Shown here one piece after another: positions 41,345 through 53,449 of a DNA stretch of 64,000 bases (its first letter is position 1; each line of letters starts with the position of its first letter). Location of the stretch: contig CP085629.1 of assembly GCA_024704175.1 (NCBI GenBank), forward strand, positions 4,092,001 to 4,156,000, written 5' to 3'. This DNA is from Paenibacillus sp. P25 (GTDB lineage Bacteria > Bacillota > Bacilli > Paenibacillales > NBRC-103111). The position numbers and the translations under genes are program-made. Below the pieces are notes generated by a model. That model saw only the letters and a program-made list of their open reading frames with translations, did not search any database and had not been told where the DNA came from.

Positions 41345-42183
41345 TTAACCTTTAATGGCGCCTTGGGAAAGCCCCTCCACGATTCGCCTGTTCATTAGAA
41401 TAAACACAAGGAGCACCGGCAGAATGGAAATGGACGATCCTGCCATGAGCAAGTTCCATGCCGCAGCACCATCCCCCATATTCCTCAGCTCGACCACTCC
41501 GACTGTCAGCGTTTTCATATCCGGGTTACCGGCACTCATAACGAGCGGAAAAACATAATTGTTCCACTCAGCCACAAATTCCAGCAAGAAAAAGGTCGAA
41601 GTAACAGGAACCATAAGGGGCAAAACGATTCGAAAGAACCGTTTGAAATAACCGGCTCCGTCTACGATTGCCGCTTCATCGATTTCCTTTCCGAGCGATT
41701 TGACGAATCCTTCGTACAAAAACAAACTGGCTCCCAATCCGTAGAGGGAAGCGATCGGCATGGTATAGATGCTGGAATTTAGCCCCCAGTCCATCGCAAG
41801 CTTGAATTTCGGAAATAAAGTCATCGGACCCAGGCTAATAAACATGACGCCGATAATCAGCGCGGTGAGCGACCGCTTGCCGGGAAAATCCGTTCTTGCA
41901 AACACGTAGCCGGCCATGGAGCCCATCAAGACGGTCAAGCCGGCCGTGACGGTTGCGAATATGACGGAATTATAGAAATAAAGAGAAAAGTCTAATTCCC
42001 CCATACATCTTTATAATTTGAGAATGTCCATACCTTGGGCAGCAGGTCGCCTCCTGAAATCAGCTCTTGATTCGTTTTCACGGAACTGAGTAGCACATAG
42101 AAAATCGGCATTAATGTGACCAGACCGCTCAAGCACAGAAACATATATTTAGCCGTTACAAGGATGGATCTCAACGGTATCAT
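41345..42183 (-). CDS. CUT1 ABC sugar permease, MalG type (frameshifted)
   Basis: Six-span importer subunit. The EAA loop reads GKEIDEAAIVDGAG and the end IVEGLSQGAIKG. One G is missing in the run at 41997-42001; adding it joins KDVWG to ELDFSLYFYNS. Its start overlaps the stop of the MalF-type gene (ATGA). Confidence 0.83.
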
Positions 42184-43143
42184 CCCCTCTCTTCATGATA
42201 GTCCATTCGTCTGGTCAATTTGAAATAGCCAATGGACAGGACGAGCAGAAATATGGCCGTTACGACGGCAACCGTCGCCCCATATCCGAAATTGCTGCCT
42301 GATTCACCGCTAAAAAATTGATGAAATATGAAGAGAAATGTAATTTCAGTCGCATGATCGGGGCCGCCGTCCGTCAAGATCAAGTAGGGGCCTATCGATT
42401 TGAGCGTTCCAAGTATCGATAAGAATAGGATGATCTGCAGAATCCGCCCCATCATGGGAATCGAAATATATTTAATTTTCTTCCAATTGGTCGCTCCGTC
42501 GATATCCGCACTTTCGTAAACTTCTTTCGGAATGCTGCTTAAACCAACCAGAAAGAAAAGCATATTGATTCCGAAGTTTTGCCAGGCATCCAGGATCATT
42601 CCGCTGAGAAACGCCATCCAGCCGCTGGACAAGAAATGAATCGGACGATCGGCCGCCCCCAGCCATAGCAGCAACTCATTCAACCCTCCGTTGTACGGAT
42701 TGAGCAGTATATAAACAACCATGGCAATCGTCGAGCCCGGCAAAATATACGGCATGACGAACACGGCACGGAAAAAATCCCTCCCCGGAAGCGGGAGTGA
42801 AGCAATAGAGCCAGCACGAAAGCAAGCGGGAGCTCAAACAGAATTTTCAGGGCAAACAGCGCCTGTTTCCACAAGCTTTGCCAATACAGGCGGTCGTCCA
42901 GCGGCCTTTGAAAATTGATCGTGCCCGTAAAGCGTTCCTGCATGAAGCCGTCATAAAAGTAGAACACATATTTTAATGCCCAAACAATCGGATATAGTGA
43001 AAAAATAATGAAACAGCTTACCGGCGGCAGCAAAGCATAAGGTAGGCCGGTCCGTATTTGGCGGCAAAACGTTTGAGAAGCTTACTTCCGCTTGGCCGGG
43101 GAAGTGCCGCTTCTTTTGAGGACAAGCTTGCCTGTCGGTTCAT
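42180..43143 (-). CDS. CUT1 ABC sugar permease, MalF type (frameshifted twice)
   Basis: First gene of the long operon. The start is ATG 43143 (MNRQASLSSKE). Breaks lie near 43036 (one T missing; gives YLMLLLPPVSCF) and 42787 (one G missing; gives GGDFFRAVFVMPY). The EAA-like loop reads PKEVYESADIDGAT and the LILTDGGPDHATEI motif is conserved. It forms the importer with the MalG-type subunit. Confidence 0.82.
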
Positions 43144-43317
43144 TGTCCTAGACTCCTTTTCCATAAAATCTATGTTGGAGCCATTATATCACCCCTTTTC
43201 ATCGTAAATCCCCCCTCAAATTCAATAAATACTGCCACTGTCCCCTTAATTTCCATGTTAAATCATCCGGCTCAGACCTTGCACTCTAAAACCTTTACTA
43301 CTTGGGCTACACTTTTT

Positions 43318-45209
43318 TTACTTCCGGGGATCCCCTCCGGTTCGTTCGGCAGGAACATGAATCGTTACCTTCATCCACTCCCCATAGACACTATCCACCT
43401 TTAAACCGTATTCCTGGCCATAGATCATTTTGATCCTTTGCTGAATGTTCTTGAGACCCATATGATTGTGGTTGTCATCTGCAGCCGGAGGGCTTTCTTT
43501 TTCATTGGCATCCATCGATTGTTTTAGAAGGTCCAATTTTTCGTCAGACATCCCTTTACCGTTATCCCATACTTCCATATGAATACTTTCTCCAATCCGC
43601 TTAACGGTAACCTTAACTTTCCCGTTCTCTCCCTTCGCCTCAATGCCATGCGTGACGGCGTTTTCTACAACCGGCTGTAAAATGAGCTTCAGCACATGAT
43701 AACCGTAGACCTCCTCGTCCACGTCAAGTTCATAATTCAGAAACTCCCTAAACCTAAGCTTCTGGATTTCCAAGTAACTGACCACGTTTTCGATTTCTTC
43801 TTTCAGCGTAATCCGTTTGCTTTTGGTATGAATACTGTAGCGCAGCATTTTAGCCAAGCTTTTGGATGCAGTGCTGATTTCCGGGACCTTCTTGACGATG
43901 GCCATACTGCTGATGATTTGCAAGGTATTATAGATAAAATGGGGATTGATCTGGGCCTGCAAGTATTTAAATTCCGCATCCTTTCTTGCAAGCCGTTCCT
44001 CATACCTTTCCAAGATCAAAGTTTTTATGGTAAAGATCATCGTATTAAAATTAGCTACAAGCTGTCCGAGCTCATCTCGGGATATATGCTCCAATTGAAA
44101 ATCGAAGTCCCCTTGTTTGACCCTCAGCATTCCGTTCTTCAATCTCACGATAGGCGCATAAATAAGTCTTGTGAACTTATAAGAAATCCATATGACAAAA
44201 ATCAAAGCCGCGCGGCAAGCAGCAGGTCAAACAGCAACAGCTTATGGACATCCCTCTCAATCTCCGAATACGGTGTAAATGTAAGGAGCTTCCACCCCGT
44301 TATATTAGAGGTACTGAAGGTAACAAGATACTCTGTATCCGGAAGGTTCAAGGTGAATCGGCCGTCGTTCTTCGCAGCAACGTTATTCATGATATCGCTG
44401 TTCGCAGCGCCGGCCCCAAATTTCGCATGATTTTCATAAATAACTTTTCCCTGTTGATCCAGAAAAACGACACCGGAAGCAGGGCCTAACTTGACTTTAT
44501 CAACAATATTCGAAATAGATTCCACCGAAAGATCGATGAGGATGATCCCAAACGGTGCGGCGCCTGGATCATCAATATTTTTCAGTACTCTTGAGAATGA
44601 AATCACCCTATTGGAATCATTCAACTGATATGGGAGATGAGGTGCGGATATCACAGTTTTGCCGTTCGCTTCCATGGTTTTCTTGAACCAAGCTTCCTCC
44701 CTCGGGTCATAATCCAGCTTGTTGGCACCGTTGACCGTATAGGAATAAGTTTTTTCATTCAAGAGATAGATGTAAACACTTTTGAAATCTTTGCGCAGAA
44801 ACATAAGCCGCTGAAAGAAGTTCTCGACCGCTTGCAGGGACCTTAATTCTTCGTATGTGCTGGTGTTGGAGCGGGTTGAAATAACAGCTTTCATGCTTTT
44901 CGATCCAGTACTGTCAGAATCGGCATAAATGGACATGATGATGCGGTCGACTTGATCGAGAATATCTTCAAAGCCTGTATTGATATTCTCAACGAGCCGG
45001 GTAGCATTGTCCGTGGTTTGATGGATATAAATGTTCCGCGAATAGACATAAGACGAAATACCGGAGGCTACGATCACGATCATTACGATTAGAATAATAC
45101 CGTAGAAAATTTTATTAAAAATGCTCAAGTTACCCAAAAAATCGGCCGTTTTGAAACGCCATCTTCCTATTCGCCCCGGGAGCTTGCCCCTTGCAGCTGA
45201 CATGATCAT
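43318..45209 (-). CDS. YesM-type sensor histidine kinase, second (frameshifted)
   Basis: N-terminal span (FYGIILIVMIVIVASGI), a large extracellular sensor domain, a second span (LLLFDLLLAA with IFVIWISYKF), HAMP, then QAQINPHFIYNTLQ (phosphorylated His), LQPVVENAVTHGI, DNGKGM and MGLKNIQQRI. The frame breaks in the second span near 44212 (one base missing in a GC repeat). Its start overlaps the stop of the AraC gene (ATGA). No YesN partner is adjacent; it may serve the orphan YesN at 27998-29629 or act with the AraC gene. Confidence 0.83.
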
Positions 45210-46090
45210 CCCCGCCTATCCATGTTAATGTTCATGCTTCGATATTGCATCGGCGTCATTCCGGTTTTTTTCTTGAACAGCCGGTTAAAAAATTTGATGT
45301 CCTGGTAACCGGCCTTATAGGCGATGGTTGAAACTTTTTCATTCGTTGATACAAGGAGCTTGCAGCACGCCTCGATTCGCAGCTGATGTATGAACTCTGT
45401 AAAGTTCATTCCGGTCCGCATAATGAACCTTCGCCTGAACTGCCGTTCGCTAAGTCCCGCCAGGGATGCAAGATTAGAGATGCTGAGCGGCTCTGCGGCA
45501 CGTTCACGGATTAAGCGGATGATTTGATCCAGCGTTTCATCCGCGCCTGCGTGATTCTCCAAAGCCGCCGCACCGGCAAGACTGCGGCGCATATGGATCA
45601 GCGACCGGGTCATTTCCGTTTGAAGCAGCGACCGGCAGTCCGGCCGTTTCCGAACAAACTCCTCGTGCATCGAGCTTAGAATGCGTTGGAAAGTACCGTC
45701 TCGGTCCTTCCAATGCAGCCAAGAATGCAGGTCGAGGCACCGGACGAGATCCAGGTACTCTCCCCCGAACCCGCTCAGCATGCGGGCAAATTCAGAACCG
45801 AACAAGCAGTTGTAAACGATTAGGTGACTGCGTCCCGGCTGGGCCCCTGCCGGGCGGAATACATGAGAGACACCAACAGGAAGAAAAAACATGTCTCCTT
45901 TTGCCACAGGAATTGTCTGTCCTTCAATATGATGAAACCCGCTCCCCTCGCCGACATAATTGATTTCCATAAATTCATGTTTGTGCTCTGCAAGCTCGAA
46001 CGACTCTGACACCCGGTTGATATAGATCGGCGTTTCAGGCGTCAAATACATATTGAGCGGCGTCGTATCAATATATCTCCTTACACTCAA
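45206..46090 (-). CDS. AraC-family transcriptional regulator
   Basis: Intact, about 294 residues. The N-terminal cupin contains the HKHEFMEINYVGEG and KGDMFFLPVGVSHVF motifs. The C-terminal double helix-turn-helix is LAGLSERQFRRRFIM and AGYQDIKFFNRLFKK. The start is probably TTG 46090. It is divergent from the rhamnosidase gene at 46222, which it likely controls, and is coupled to the YesM kinase behind it. Confidence 0.86.
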   Translation of the reverse strand: MSVRRYIDTTPLNMYLTPETPIYINRVSESFELAEHKHEFMEINYVGEGSGFHHIEGQTIPVAKGDMFFLPVGVSHVFRPAGAQPGRSHLIVYNCLFGSEFARMLSGFGGEYLDLVRCLDLHSWLHWKDRDGTFQRILSSMHEEFVRKRPDCRSLLQTEMTRSLIHMRRSLAGAAALENHAGADETLDQIIRLIRERAAEPLSISNLASLAGLSERQFRRRFIMRTGMNFTEFIHQLRIEACCKLLVSTNEKVSTIAYKAGYQDIKFFNRLFKKKTGMTPMQYRSMNINMDRRG

Positions 46091-46221
46091 GACTGGCTCG
46101 CCTCGCTTTCTATTGTCCTATTTCACCCTATACATTGTCCGATTCGGCACCTTAATCACGATTATATCTAGATTATAATGGGTTAGAAATCTTGTAAACC
46201 AAGGAGGCTTCTTAAGGTATC

Positions 46222-49132
46222 ATGAGCGAAAACATACATTGGAAGGCGAGTTGGATCTGGTCCGCCGGAGAAGAAAGTCCCAGGAACGAATGGCGCTGCT
46301 TTCGCAGGCAATTTCACTTTGCCGACCAGTATGCCGGGGAGCCGGTATATATCAAAATTACAGCGGATTCCCGTTATGAGCTATATGTGAACGGGATAAC
46401 CGCCGGACGAGGCCCCGTCCGTTCATGGCCCTTCGAGCTGGCCTATGACGAATATGAAATCGGCCATATGCTCCAAGCGGGGGCGGACAATACGATCGCG
46501 GTGCTGGTGATGCATTACGGAATTCCCACATTCCAATATTTACGCGGGCGGGGAGGTCTTCTGGCCGAGGTCGGATTGTCCGGCGGTCATGAACGGCACG
46601 TCCTGTTCGGAACCGACTCCACCTGGACCACAGCCTCCCATGGCGGGTACGACACACGTTCGTCCCGCATGTCCTGCCAGCTTCCATTTACCGAAACAAT
46701 GGACAGCAGGCTTTGGGACGAAAGGTGGAAGGAAAATGGTTTCGCGGGGGTAGGCTGGGAAGGCTGCTGCCGTGATCGGTCCGGCCGGCATGAAGCCGTG
46801 GACACGCCTTGTTAAGCGCGATATTCCCCATTAACCGAGGAACCCGTGTATCCCCTTCGCATCGAAAGCTTGAGCCGGGTAAAGCCAAGATCGTGGGGCG
46901 TCGTACTCGACTTGCGGAATCATTTTGTTCCAAGCAGCGAGCACCATGCGAACAATATCCGGTTTTACGGCTATTTGTCCACAGTGATCCGAACAGATAA
47001 GCCGGCTCGCGCCACCATCGGAATTGTCGACGGCGGGCGCTTGTCCGGACCCTGCGGCCTGAACGGGGTCTGGTATGACGAAAGCGACTACTACGGGGAA
47101 AAGCCGGGGCGCTATCTGGATGTTCAGCTTAACCGGGGGGATAATTTCTTTATGATGGCCGTTCAAGGGGTCACCCACGGGCACGGTTTTCATATTGCGG
47201 TCGATTGCAGCGACCCTGTCGAGATCATTTCCCCGCCGCTGGACGATCCGGATGACGCCGGGACCCGGTCGCCCTTCGCAACGCTTGGGCCGTTCGACTA
47301 TTCCGAGGTGATCGATCACCAGCCTGAACGTCCTTTTGCCTTGTCCCATCCGGATTTTATAAAGGCGAACCGGATCGCCGCAGCGACCGATCTGATGGAA
47401 TTCGAGGCATGGGTCAAGCCGGTCGATAACCGGTATGTCAGCCGCGACGACGTTTTCAGCGCATGTATTTGGACAAAACAGTCGGTTCCAGTCGCCGGTC
47501 CCTTACCCCCTTCATACCGCGGTCATCGCCAACCGGGCCGTTGCCGAAGTACCCGTCTTTCCAGGAGACGATACGGAGCTAGTCATCGATTTCGGCAAGG
47601 AATATTCCGGTTATATCGAATTTGAAGCGGAAGCCTCCGAAGGCACCGTCATCGACTTCTACGGCTTCGAATTCATGCGGAATGGCTGGAGACAGGAAAC
47701 CTTCGGGCTGGACAATACGATGCGTTACCTATGTAGGGAAGGGCACCAGACGTATCGTTCCCCTGTCCGCCGAGGCTTCCGCTATTTAATGGTCGTGGTG
47801 CGCGGCGCCCGTAAGCCGTTGAAACTTCACCGCATTTTCGTGCTGCAAAGCAATTTTGCCGTCGCGGATATCGGCAGGTTCCGATGCTCCGATCCGCCGC
47901 TGAATGACATCTGGGAAATCAGTAAGCATACGACCCGGCTCTGCATGGAAGATACCTTCGTCGATTGCCCGGCGTTCGAGCAGGTATTTTGGGTAGGCGA
48001 CGCCCGGAACGAAGCGCTCGTCAACTATTATGTTTTTGGAGACGAAACCATTGTGAAGCGCTGTCTGCGGCTTGTCCCCGGTTCGAAGTTCCAGTCCCCG
48101 CTGTACGCGGACCAGGTTCCGAGCGGATGGAGCAGTGTGATCCCGAACTGGACTTTCTTTTGGGCGATTGCCTGCCTGGAGCTTTACCGGTACAGCGGGG
48201 ACCGGAGCTTTGCCGCTCAGATCTGGCCGCATGTCCGTTACACGATGGACCATTATCTGGATAAGCTTGATGCAGACGGTCTGCTGAGCATGAACGGCTG
48301 GAACTTCCTGGACTGGGCTCCGATCGATCAGCCCCGCGACGGCGTCGTCGCCCACCAAAATATGTTTTTGGTCCAGGCGCTTCGTTCCGCCGCCCAAATC
48401 GCAGGCGAAATCGACGCGGAATGCGCCGCACACTATATCTCCCGGGCCGAATCGCTCAAGGCGGCAATCAATGCTTTCCTATGGTCCGAAGAACGCCAGG
48501 CCTATGTGGATTGCATTCATTCAGGCGGCCAAATTTCCGGAGTCTTCAGCATGCAGACGCAGGTGGTTGCTTATTTATGCGATATCGCGGAAGGCGATCG
48601 GCTGCGCCGTCTGGAAACCTATATCGCCGCGCCTCCAACAGATTTCGTACAGATCGGGAGCCCCTTCATGTCATTCTTCTACTACGAAGCTCTGGCTAAG
48701 CTCGGCCGATTTGACCTGATGCTTGGGGATATGCGGTCCAATTACGGGCAAATGGTCGATAATGACGCCACGACGTGCTGGGAGATGTACCCGAAGCCTT
48801 TGGAGGAGCGGGTTCATCTGAACCTGCTGACACGGAGTCATTGCCATGCTTGGTCGGCGGGGCCCGGATATTTCCTCGGCGCATTCATTCTCGGCGTTCG
48901 CGGTCTCGACCCCGGCTGGTCCAAGGTCGCCATTGAACCACAGATAGCGGATTTATCATGGGCCCAAGGAACGGTACCGCTTCCAGGGCGGGGCAGAATC
49001 GACGTCTCCTGGCGTATCGACCGGCCGGGCAGGAAGCTGCATATGCGAATTGAGGCGCCGAAGGAGGTAGAGCTCATAGTCACGCCGCCAGCCGGATATG
49101 AGGCTGTAGTCGAACAGGTCTGGCTGGGCTGA
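46222..49132 (+). CDS. GH78 alpha-L-rhamnosidase-like enzyme (frameshifted)
   Basis: Large cytoplasmic protein of about 970 residues. The N-terminal beta-sandwich has WIWSAGE and YELYVNGITAGRGPVRSWP. The (alpha/alpha)6 domain has the GH78-type signature DTFVDCPAFEQVFWVGDARNE (short form cited: VFWVGDARNE) and CWEMYPKPLE with candidate catalytic Glu residues; the last part is a beta-sandwich. It should release terminal rhamnose. The frame breaks near 46770, 46836 (one T missing; restores PHLTEEPVYPL) and 47490. No signal peptide. The neighbouring AraC is divergent. Rhamnose is a component of gellan and rhamnogalacturonan, so the target glycan is open. Confidence 0.82.
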
Positions 49133-49175
49133 TGCGAACGGCTCACGGCAGAACTGAATCCAGCAGAACCGGAGA

Positions 49176-49200
49176 AGGCCCATGCCTATCGCATGGGCCT
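49176..49200. terminator. Bidirectional terminator between convergent genes
   Basis: AGGCCCATGC and GCATGGGCCT form a perfect 10-bp stem with a 5-base loop. It lies between the convergent rhamnosidase and binding-protein genes. No strong T-run is present. Confidence 0.6.
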
Positions 49201-49212
49201 CATGCTTATCCG

Positions 49213-50529
49213 TTATTTTTTCTTGGCTAGTTCCTGCTCAATGGCCTTATCAGCATCCTCCTGTACTTCCCTCAATAGGGTATTGACATCCTTTGCTCCG
49301 CTTGCCAAATCGTTCACCGCTGCATTTAATTTGCCCGCAACGATCACACTGTATGGATTGGGAGGCGCCATTTTTGCTGGTTTAATACTCAGCGCACCTT
49401 GGATGTTTTTGCCCTTCGTGAGCTCCAGCTCGGAGAGAAAGTCTTTTTTAATGGCTTCGTCAGCGAGGACCGTCAGGCGGCTTGTTCTATTCATTATGCT
49501 TTGCACTTCCGGCGAGGCAAAAAACTGAATCGCCCGGAAGGCCTCCTCTTTATTCTTGGAGGTTTTGGACACGATCATCAGCTGTGCGCCGGGATCAATC
49601 GTGATTCCAGGCTTATCCTTGAAAGCGGGAGCTCCCACAAGATCGAAATTCAGCTCTGATCCGGCTTGCTGAATGGCGCCTATCGTATCCGGAATCCAGT
49701 TCAGGTACATCGCCGTCTGCTGATCCTTGATGAAATTGTTCAGACCCGAAGGCATCGGCCCGTTCTGAACCATTCCCGGAATTTGATAAAAGGCTTGGAT
49801 CTGCTCCAGAATGGATTTGAACTGATCACTGTTAATCAATGATTTATTCGTTTTCGGATCTACCAAAGGCAGAGATTTCATTCTGGCCATAAACTCCGGA
49901 TTGGGAGGAAGACTGCCGCGGTATTGTACGCCTCCCTCGTTATAAGTCATTTTTCGCACAAGCTCCAAATATTCGTCCCAGGTTAAACCGTCCTTCGGGT
50001 AGGCAACCCCTCTTTTATCAAACAAATCCTTGTTATAAAACAATGCCATCTGGTTCAAGGCAAAAGGAATAGCGAATATTTCTCCATGAGGGCCCAATTC
50101 TTTGATCCAATCAATATTGGGACTTGCGAATCGGGTTAAATCCATATTGTTCGATTTTACGAAGGCACTCAGGTCATAGGGAATATCCAGTTCCTGAATG
50201 ACGGAAAATCTGGAATTGGCCGCATAGATAATATCAGGAACCTGGCCCGCCGAAACCAGTTTGTTAATGTCCTCCCGAACGACCTTCAAGCTGAGATGAG
50301 GGTACTTCGCCGTTAACGGCTTAATAAGAATCCGCTCAAATTCTTCATCGGTCATATTAAGGAAATACGGTGTCAGCGTAAGTTCGACATGATCTTTAGG
50401 GCCGGTCTCAGAAGGTTTCTGATCGTCCATATTTTGAGCGCTGCAGCCTGCCAGCAAACCGGCAAGCAGTGAACCGGCGACCAGGATCAAGGAAGTTCTC
50501 CGGATCAACGTAATGGAAAATATGGTCAT
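49213..50529 (-). CDS. Extracellular sugar-binding lipoprotein without adjacent permeases
   Basis: Intact, 438 residues. The start is ATG 50529 after AGGAGGGG. The signal peptide ends in LLAGCS. Motifs ELTLTPYF, PDIIYAAN and KSNNMDLTRF are shared with the partial binding protein at 1-484. It follows the ADP-ribosylglycohydrolase-like gene with a 20-base gap, likely in the same operon. No permease is nearby, so it either feeds another importer or acts as a sensing partner. Confidence 0.85.
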   Translation of the reverse strand: MTIFSITLIRRTSLILVAGSLLAGLLAGCSAQNMDDQKPSETGPKDHVELTLTPYFLNMTDEEFERILIKPLTAKYPHLSLKVVREDINKLVSAGQVPDIIYAANSRFSVIQELDIPYDLSAFVKSNNMDLTRFASPNIDWIKELGPHGEIFAIPFALNQMALFYNKDLFDKRGVAYPKDGLTWDEYLELVRKMTYNEGGVQYRGSLPPNPEFMARMKSLPLVDPKTNKSLINSDQFKSILEQIQAFYQIPGMVQNGPMPSGLNNFIKDQQTAMYLNWIPDTIGAIQQAGSELNFDLVGAPAFKDKPGITIDPGAQLMIVSKTSKNKEEAFRAIQFFASPEVQSIMNRTSRLTVLADEAIKKDFLSELELTKGKNIQGALSIKPAKMAPPNPYSVIVAGKLNAAVNDLASGAKDVNTLLREVQEDADKAIEQELAKKK

Positions 50530-50549
50530 CCTATTTCCCCTCCTACAAT

Positions 50550-52416
50550 CTAATTCCCCCACAAGATATCCGTATAATAATAGTAGGGACCTGGCGCCAA
50601 CGTCTCACGAACCGCTACCGTCAAAACATAGACCTGCAGCGGACAACCATTCTTTAGGGCCTCCACCTCCACCCCATGCATGCCGGCAGGTAAATTGAAT
50701 TCGACCCATTGCTCTTTAGGTGCCCGATGATAGGCCGGCATGAATTCCATCGTTTGTTTGCATGCAATGACGGCCTGCCCGTTCAACTTTAATGTGATGG
50801 GACTTCCGGATGCCGCAATCAGCCGTACCTTTCTCTCGGACGGATTATAGAGGGTTGTGCGTGCCCGGTATATCCCGTCTTTCCTCGTTTCCAAGGCGTT
50901 ATCCCAATCCAAGCGGTTGCCCGGAAAAAACACCTCCTGCTCCTCGTCTCCATCCGGTCCCGCAATGGTCCATTTGGGTGCGTTGACCAAGGTGAAAGGA
51001 ACCCGCTGCGATGCCCATACCGACCGGTCATGATGCCGGATCCAACGAAAGGCGAGCTCATAGCTTGCCGCTGCAAACGAAGCTGCCCGAATCTCCCGAT
51101 CCCAACGGACCGATTCGCCGGGCTGTAAGCTTATTTCCATAGCACCGGACCCCTTCCAGCCCTCAGGCAGCTCTAGGGCAAGACTCCCCGATAAGGAAAC
51201 CGTCGATCGGTTCGTCAGGATGGCATGCAGTGTCTTGCGCTGACCTGCCCCTATTGCAGGACCTTCCTGGCCGAAACCGACCTCAAGCTCAGCTTCCGGG
51301 CAGTGCGATGTTCCTTGAGGCAACAGGTAGCGGTTAACCGCGACCTCTCGGTCCCAAAGCTCTTTTACAGTGTTATCCGAAATCTCCGGACGCCGCCATG
51401 AAGTCGGCATATCGGGATGGATAAGAATGCCTGAATCCCAGTAGGCCAGTATTTGTTTACCCATTCGAATGGTCCGCCGGGTCAATTCCTCTAAGTCTTT
51501 GGGCGCCGGAAAGCCTTTGATCGGAGGACTGACCACTACTCGGCGGCCGACAGGCCGCACCCATCGATCGGGCAAGCCTTCCGGACCAAGCAGCATTCCC
51601 AGAATAGCCCCGAGCGTTGCAGCCGTGCAATCGGTATCGTAACCGCAGTTAACCGTTTTCAAAAGAGCGTCCTCGAAGGACTCGCCATACAACCAACCCA
51701 AGATGGTAAAGGCGATATTTTGCGGCGCATCGGTGAAATTATCGTCGCCGTGGTGCTCCAGTACGAGTTCACGCGCTTCCTTCCAGTCCTTCCCCTCCCG
51801 GTGCCACCGGAGCAAATCCCTCAAAGCCAAAGCCGTACGGCAATCCCCGGGGATGTGCTTCATTCCGGTCTCGATCAATCGTTCCCGGTCCTTCTCGAAG
51901 AAGATAGCGCTTTCCAGAGCGGCGAAGAACATTTCCCCGTATACTCCCTCCCCCGGCATGGTCCACAATCGCATCTTCGTACGCATATCGGGCCGCTATT
52001 TCCGGTGCTCCCGGTGCGACCATTGCCCAAAGTTCCGAGCGAATGGGAGATCCCATGCAATGAGTGAACGGATTGTTAAAGGATCCGGCCACTGGCGGAA
52101 TAAGACCCCTTCGTAAATTGGTCAACGTGTAACCGTATTCATCAAATGGGAAAAAGACATGCCCCAGCCATTCCTGGCTAAGTTCGCAGGCGGTTAGCCC
52201 TGGACCGTACTGCTCCAGGGCATGAAGACATACCAATTGCAGGTCCAGATCGTCGTTCTCCAGCGGACCATCTGGCAGGATGGGGTAATAAGTTAGTTCC
52301 AGTAATTCTTTCTTTCCTTCTACCGGCGCCCCCAGCGTCCCTCCGATATTTTTACCGAGCCAACCACCATATACGATCCGATAATAATCCTGTTCATTTA
52401 AAATGCTGCTGCCCAT
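50550..52416 (-). CDS. ADP-ribosylglycohydrolase (ADPRH) family protein with C-terminal beta domain (frameshifted)
   Basis: About 620 residues. The N-terminal helical domain has YYRIVYGGWLGKNIGGTLGAP, acidic ENDDLDLQ, and the metal-binding NCGYDTDCTAATLGAILG, all hallmarks of ADPRH. The last 250 residues form beta-rich domains typical of sugar-related members. One extra G in the run at 51949-51953 breaks the frame; removing it gives DHAGEGVYGEMF. In glycan loci such proteins may hydrolyse a glycosidic bond other than ADP-ribose; this is inference. The start is ATG 52416 after GGAGG. AraC lies divergent. Confidence 0.82.
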
Positions 52417-52532
52417 ACAATACCTCCATGATTTGGTATAATGTAGATAATTGCATTATATGGGCCGTTCCTTTCCAAAGCCATGAACATGGTTTTGTTT
52501 TCATAATAAAAAATAACGGAGGCCGTCATTGC

Positions 52533-53416
52533 ATGTACTTCTCTCTTTCCCGATTATCCATGCTGGATGTGAAGTGGGCCGATCTTTTCCTCACATCGAA
52601 CCCAACCTTCGGCGACCAGCATTATAATCCCTATTACGAGTTAATCGTCATTGCGGATGGCACGGTCCATTTGCAGACAGATCAAACCAAGATGACGCTT
52701 CAGTGCGGCGAGTCGCTGCTTTTGAAGCCTTGGGAGCGGCACACCGGTTGGAATGTACATGAGCGACAGGGGAATTTTTTTGGGTCCAATTCTCATGTGA
52801 ACCGGGCCTGAATGAATTCGTTTTGGACCGAGCCTCCGAACTAAATATAGTCCATGCCGAACGGACGGAGCTTCGTACAGAAGAACCTCGACATAAAGAC
52901 CGGTCGCTGATTCCACGCCGGCTGATACCGAATAATCGCTTCCAAATCCTGCATCGGTTCGAAGACTTGGTGAGAACGATGAGCGAGCCGACGGGCTACT
53001 TTCGTTATCACGCCTCCCGGATGCTGGCGGATATTCTCGGTCTCCTGGCGGACGATTTTTTGGGACAAAGCCGTCTCGACACCACCTTTCCCTCCTCTTA
53101 CCTTACATTCCGCAAGCTAGTTGATCATTTGAACAACTTCTTCGAAACGGAGCTCTCCAGAGAAGTCCTGGAATCCGCACTGGACCGGAGATATGTATAT
53201 TTATGCCAGGTTTTCAAGAAATACGCCGGGACAACCATCAATCATTATATTCATCAGCTTCGCCGCCAGCGGGCCAAGCACCTGCTGCTGCATACCGGGA
53301 AGAGCGTGAAAGAGATTGCGGAGGAGGTCGGGTATCGGGATCCATATTTTTTCAGCCGGATGTTCAAAAGGATCGAGGGGAAGGCTCCACAGCATTTTAG
53401 GGAAAATCCGCGTTAA
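52533..53416 (+). CDS. AraC-family transcriptional regulator (frameshifted)
   Basis: Cupin-type N-terminal domain (PYYELIVIADGTVHLQ, SLLLKPWERHTGW) and C-terminal double helix-turn-helix (YVYLCQVFKKYAG and VGYRDPYFFSRMFKR). The start is ATG 52533 after CGGAGG. One G is missing at 52769-52772; adding it restores GEFFWVQFSCEPG. Divergent from the ADPRH gene and likely its regulator. Confidence 0.82.
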
Positions 53417-53449
53417 CTCCACAAATAAAATGTCTCGCAGTTAGGTCTC

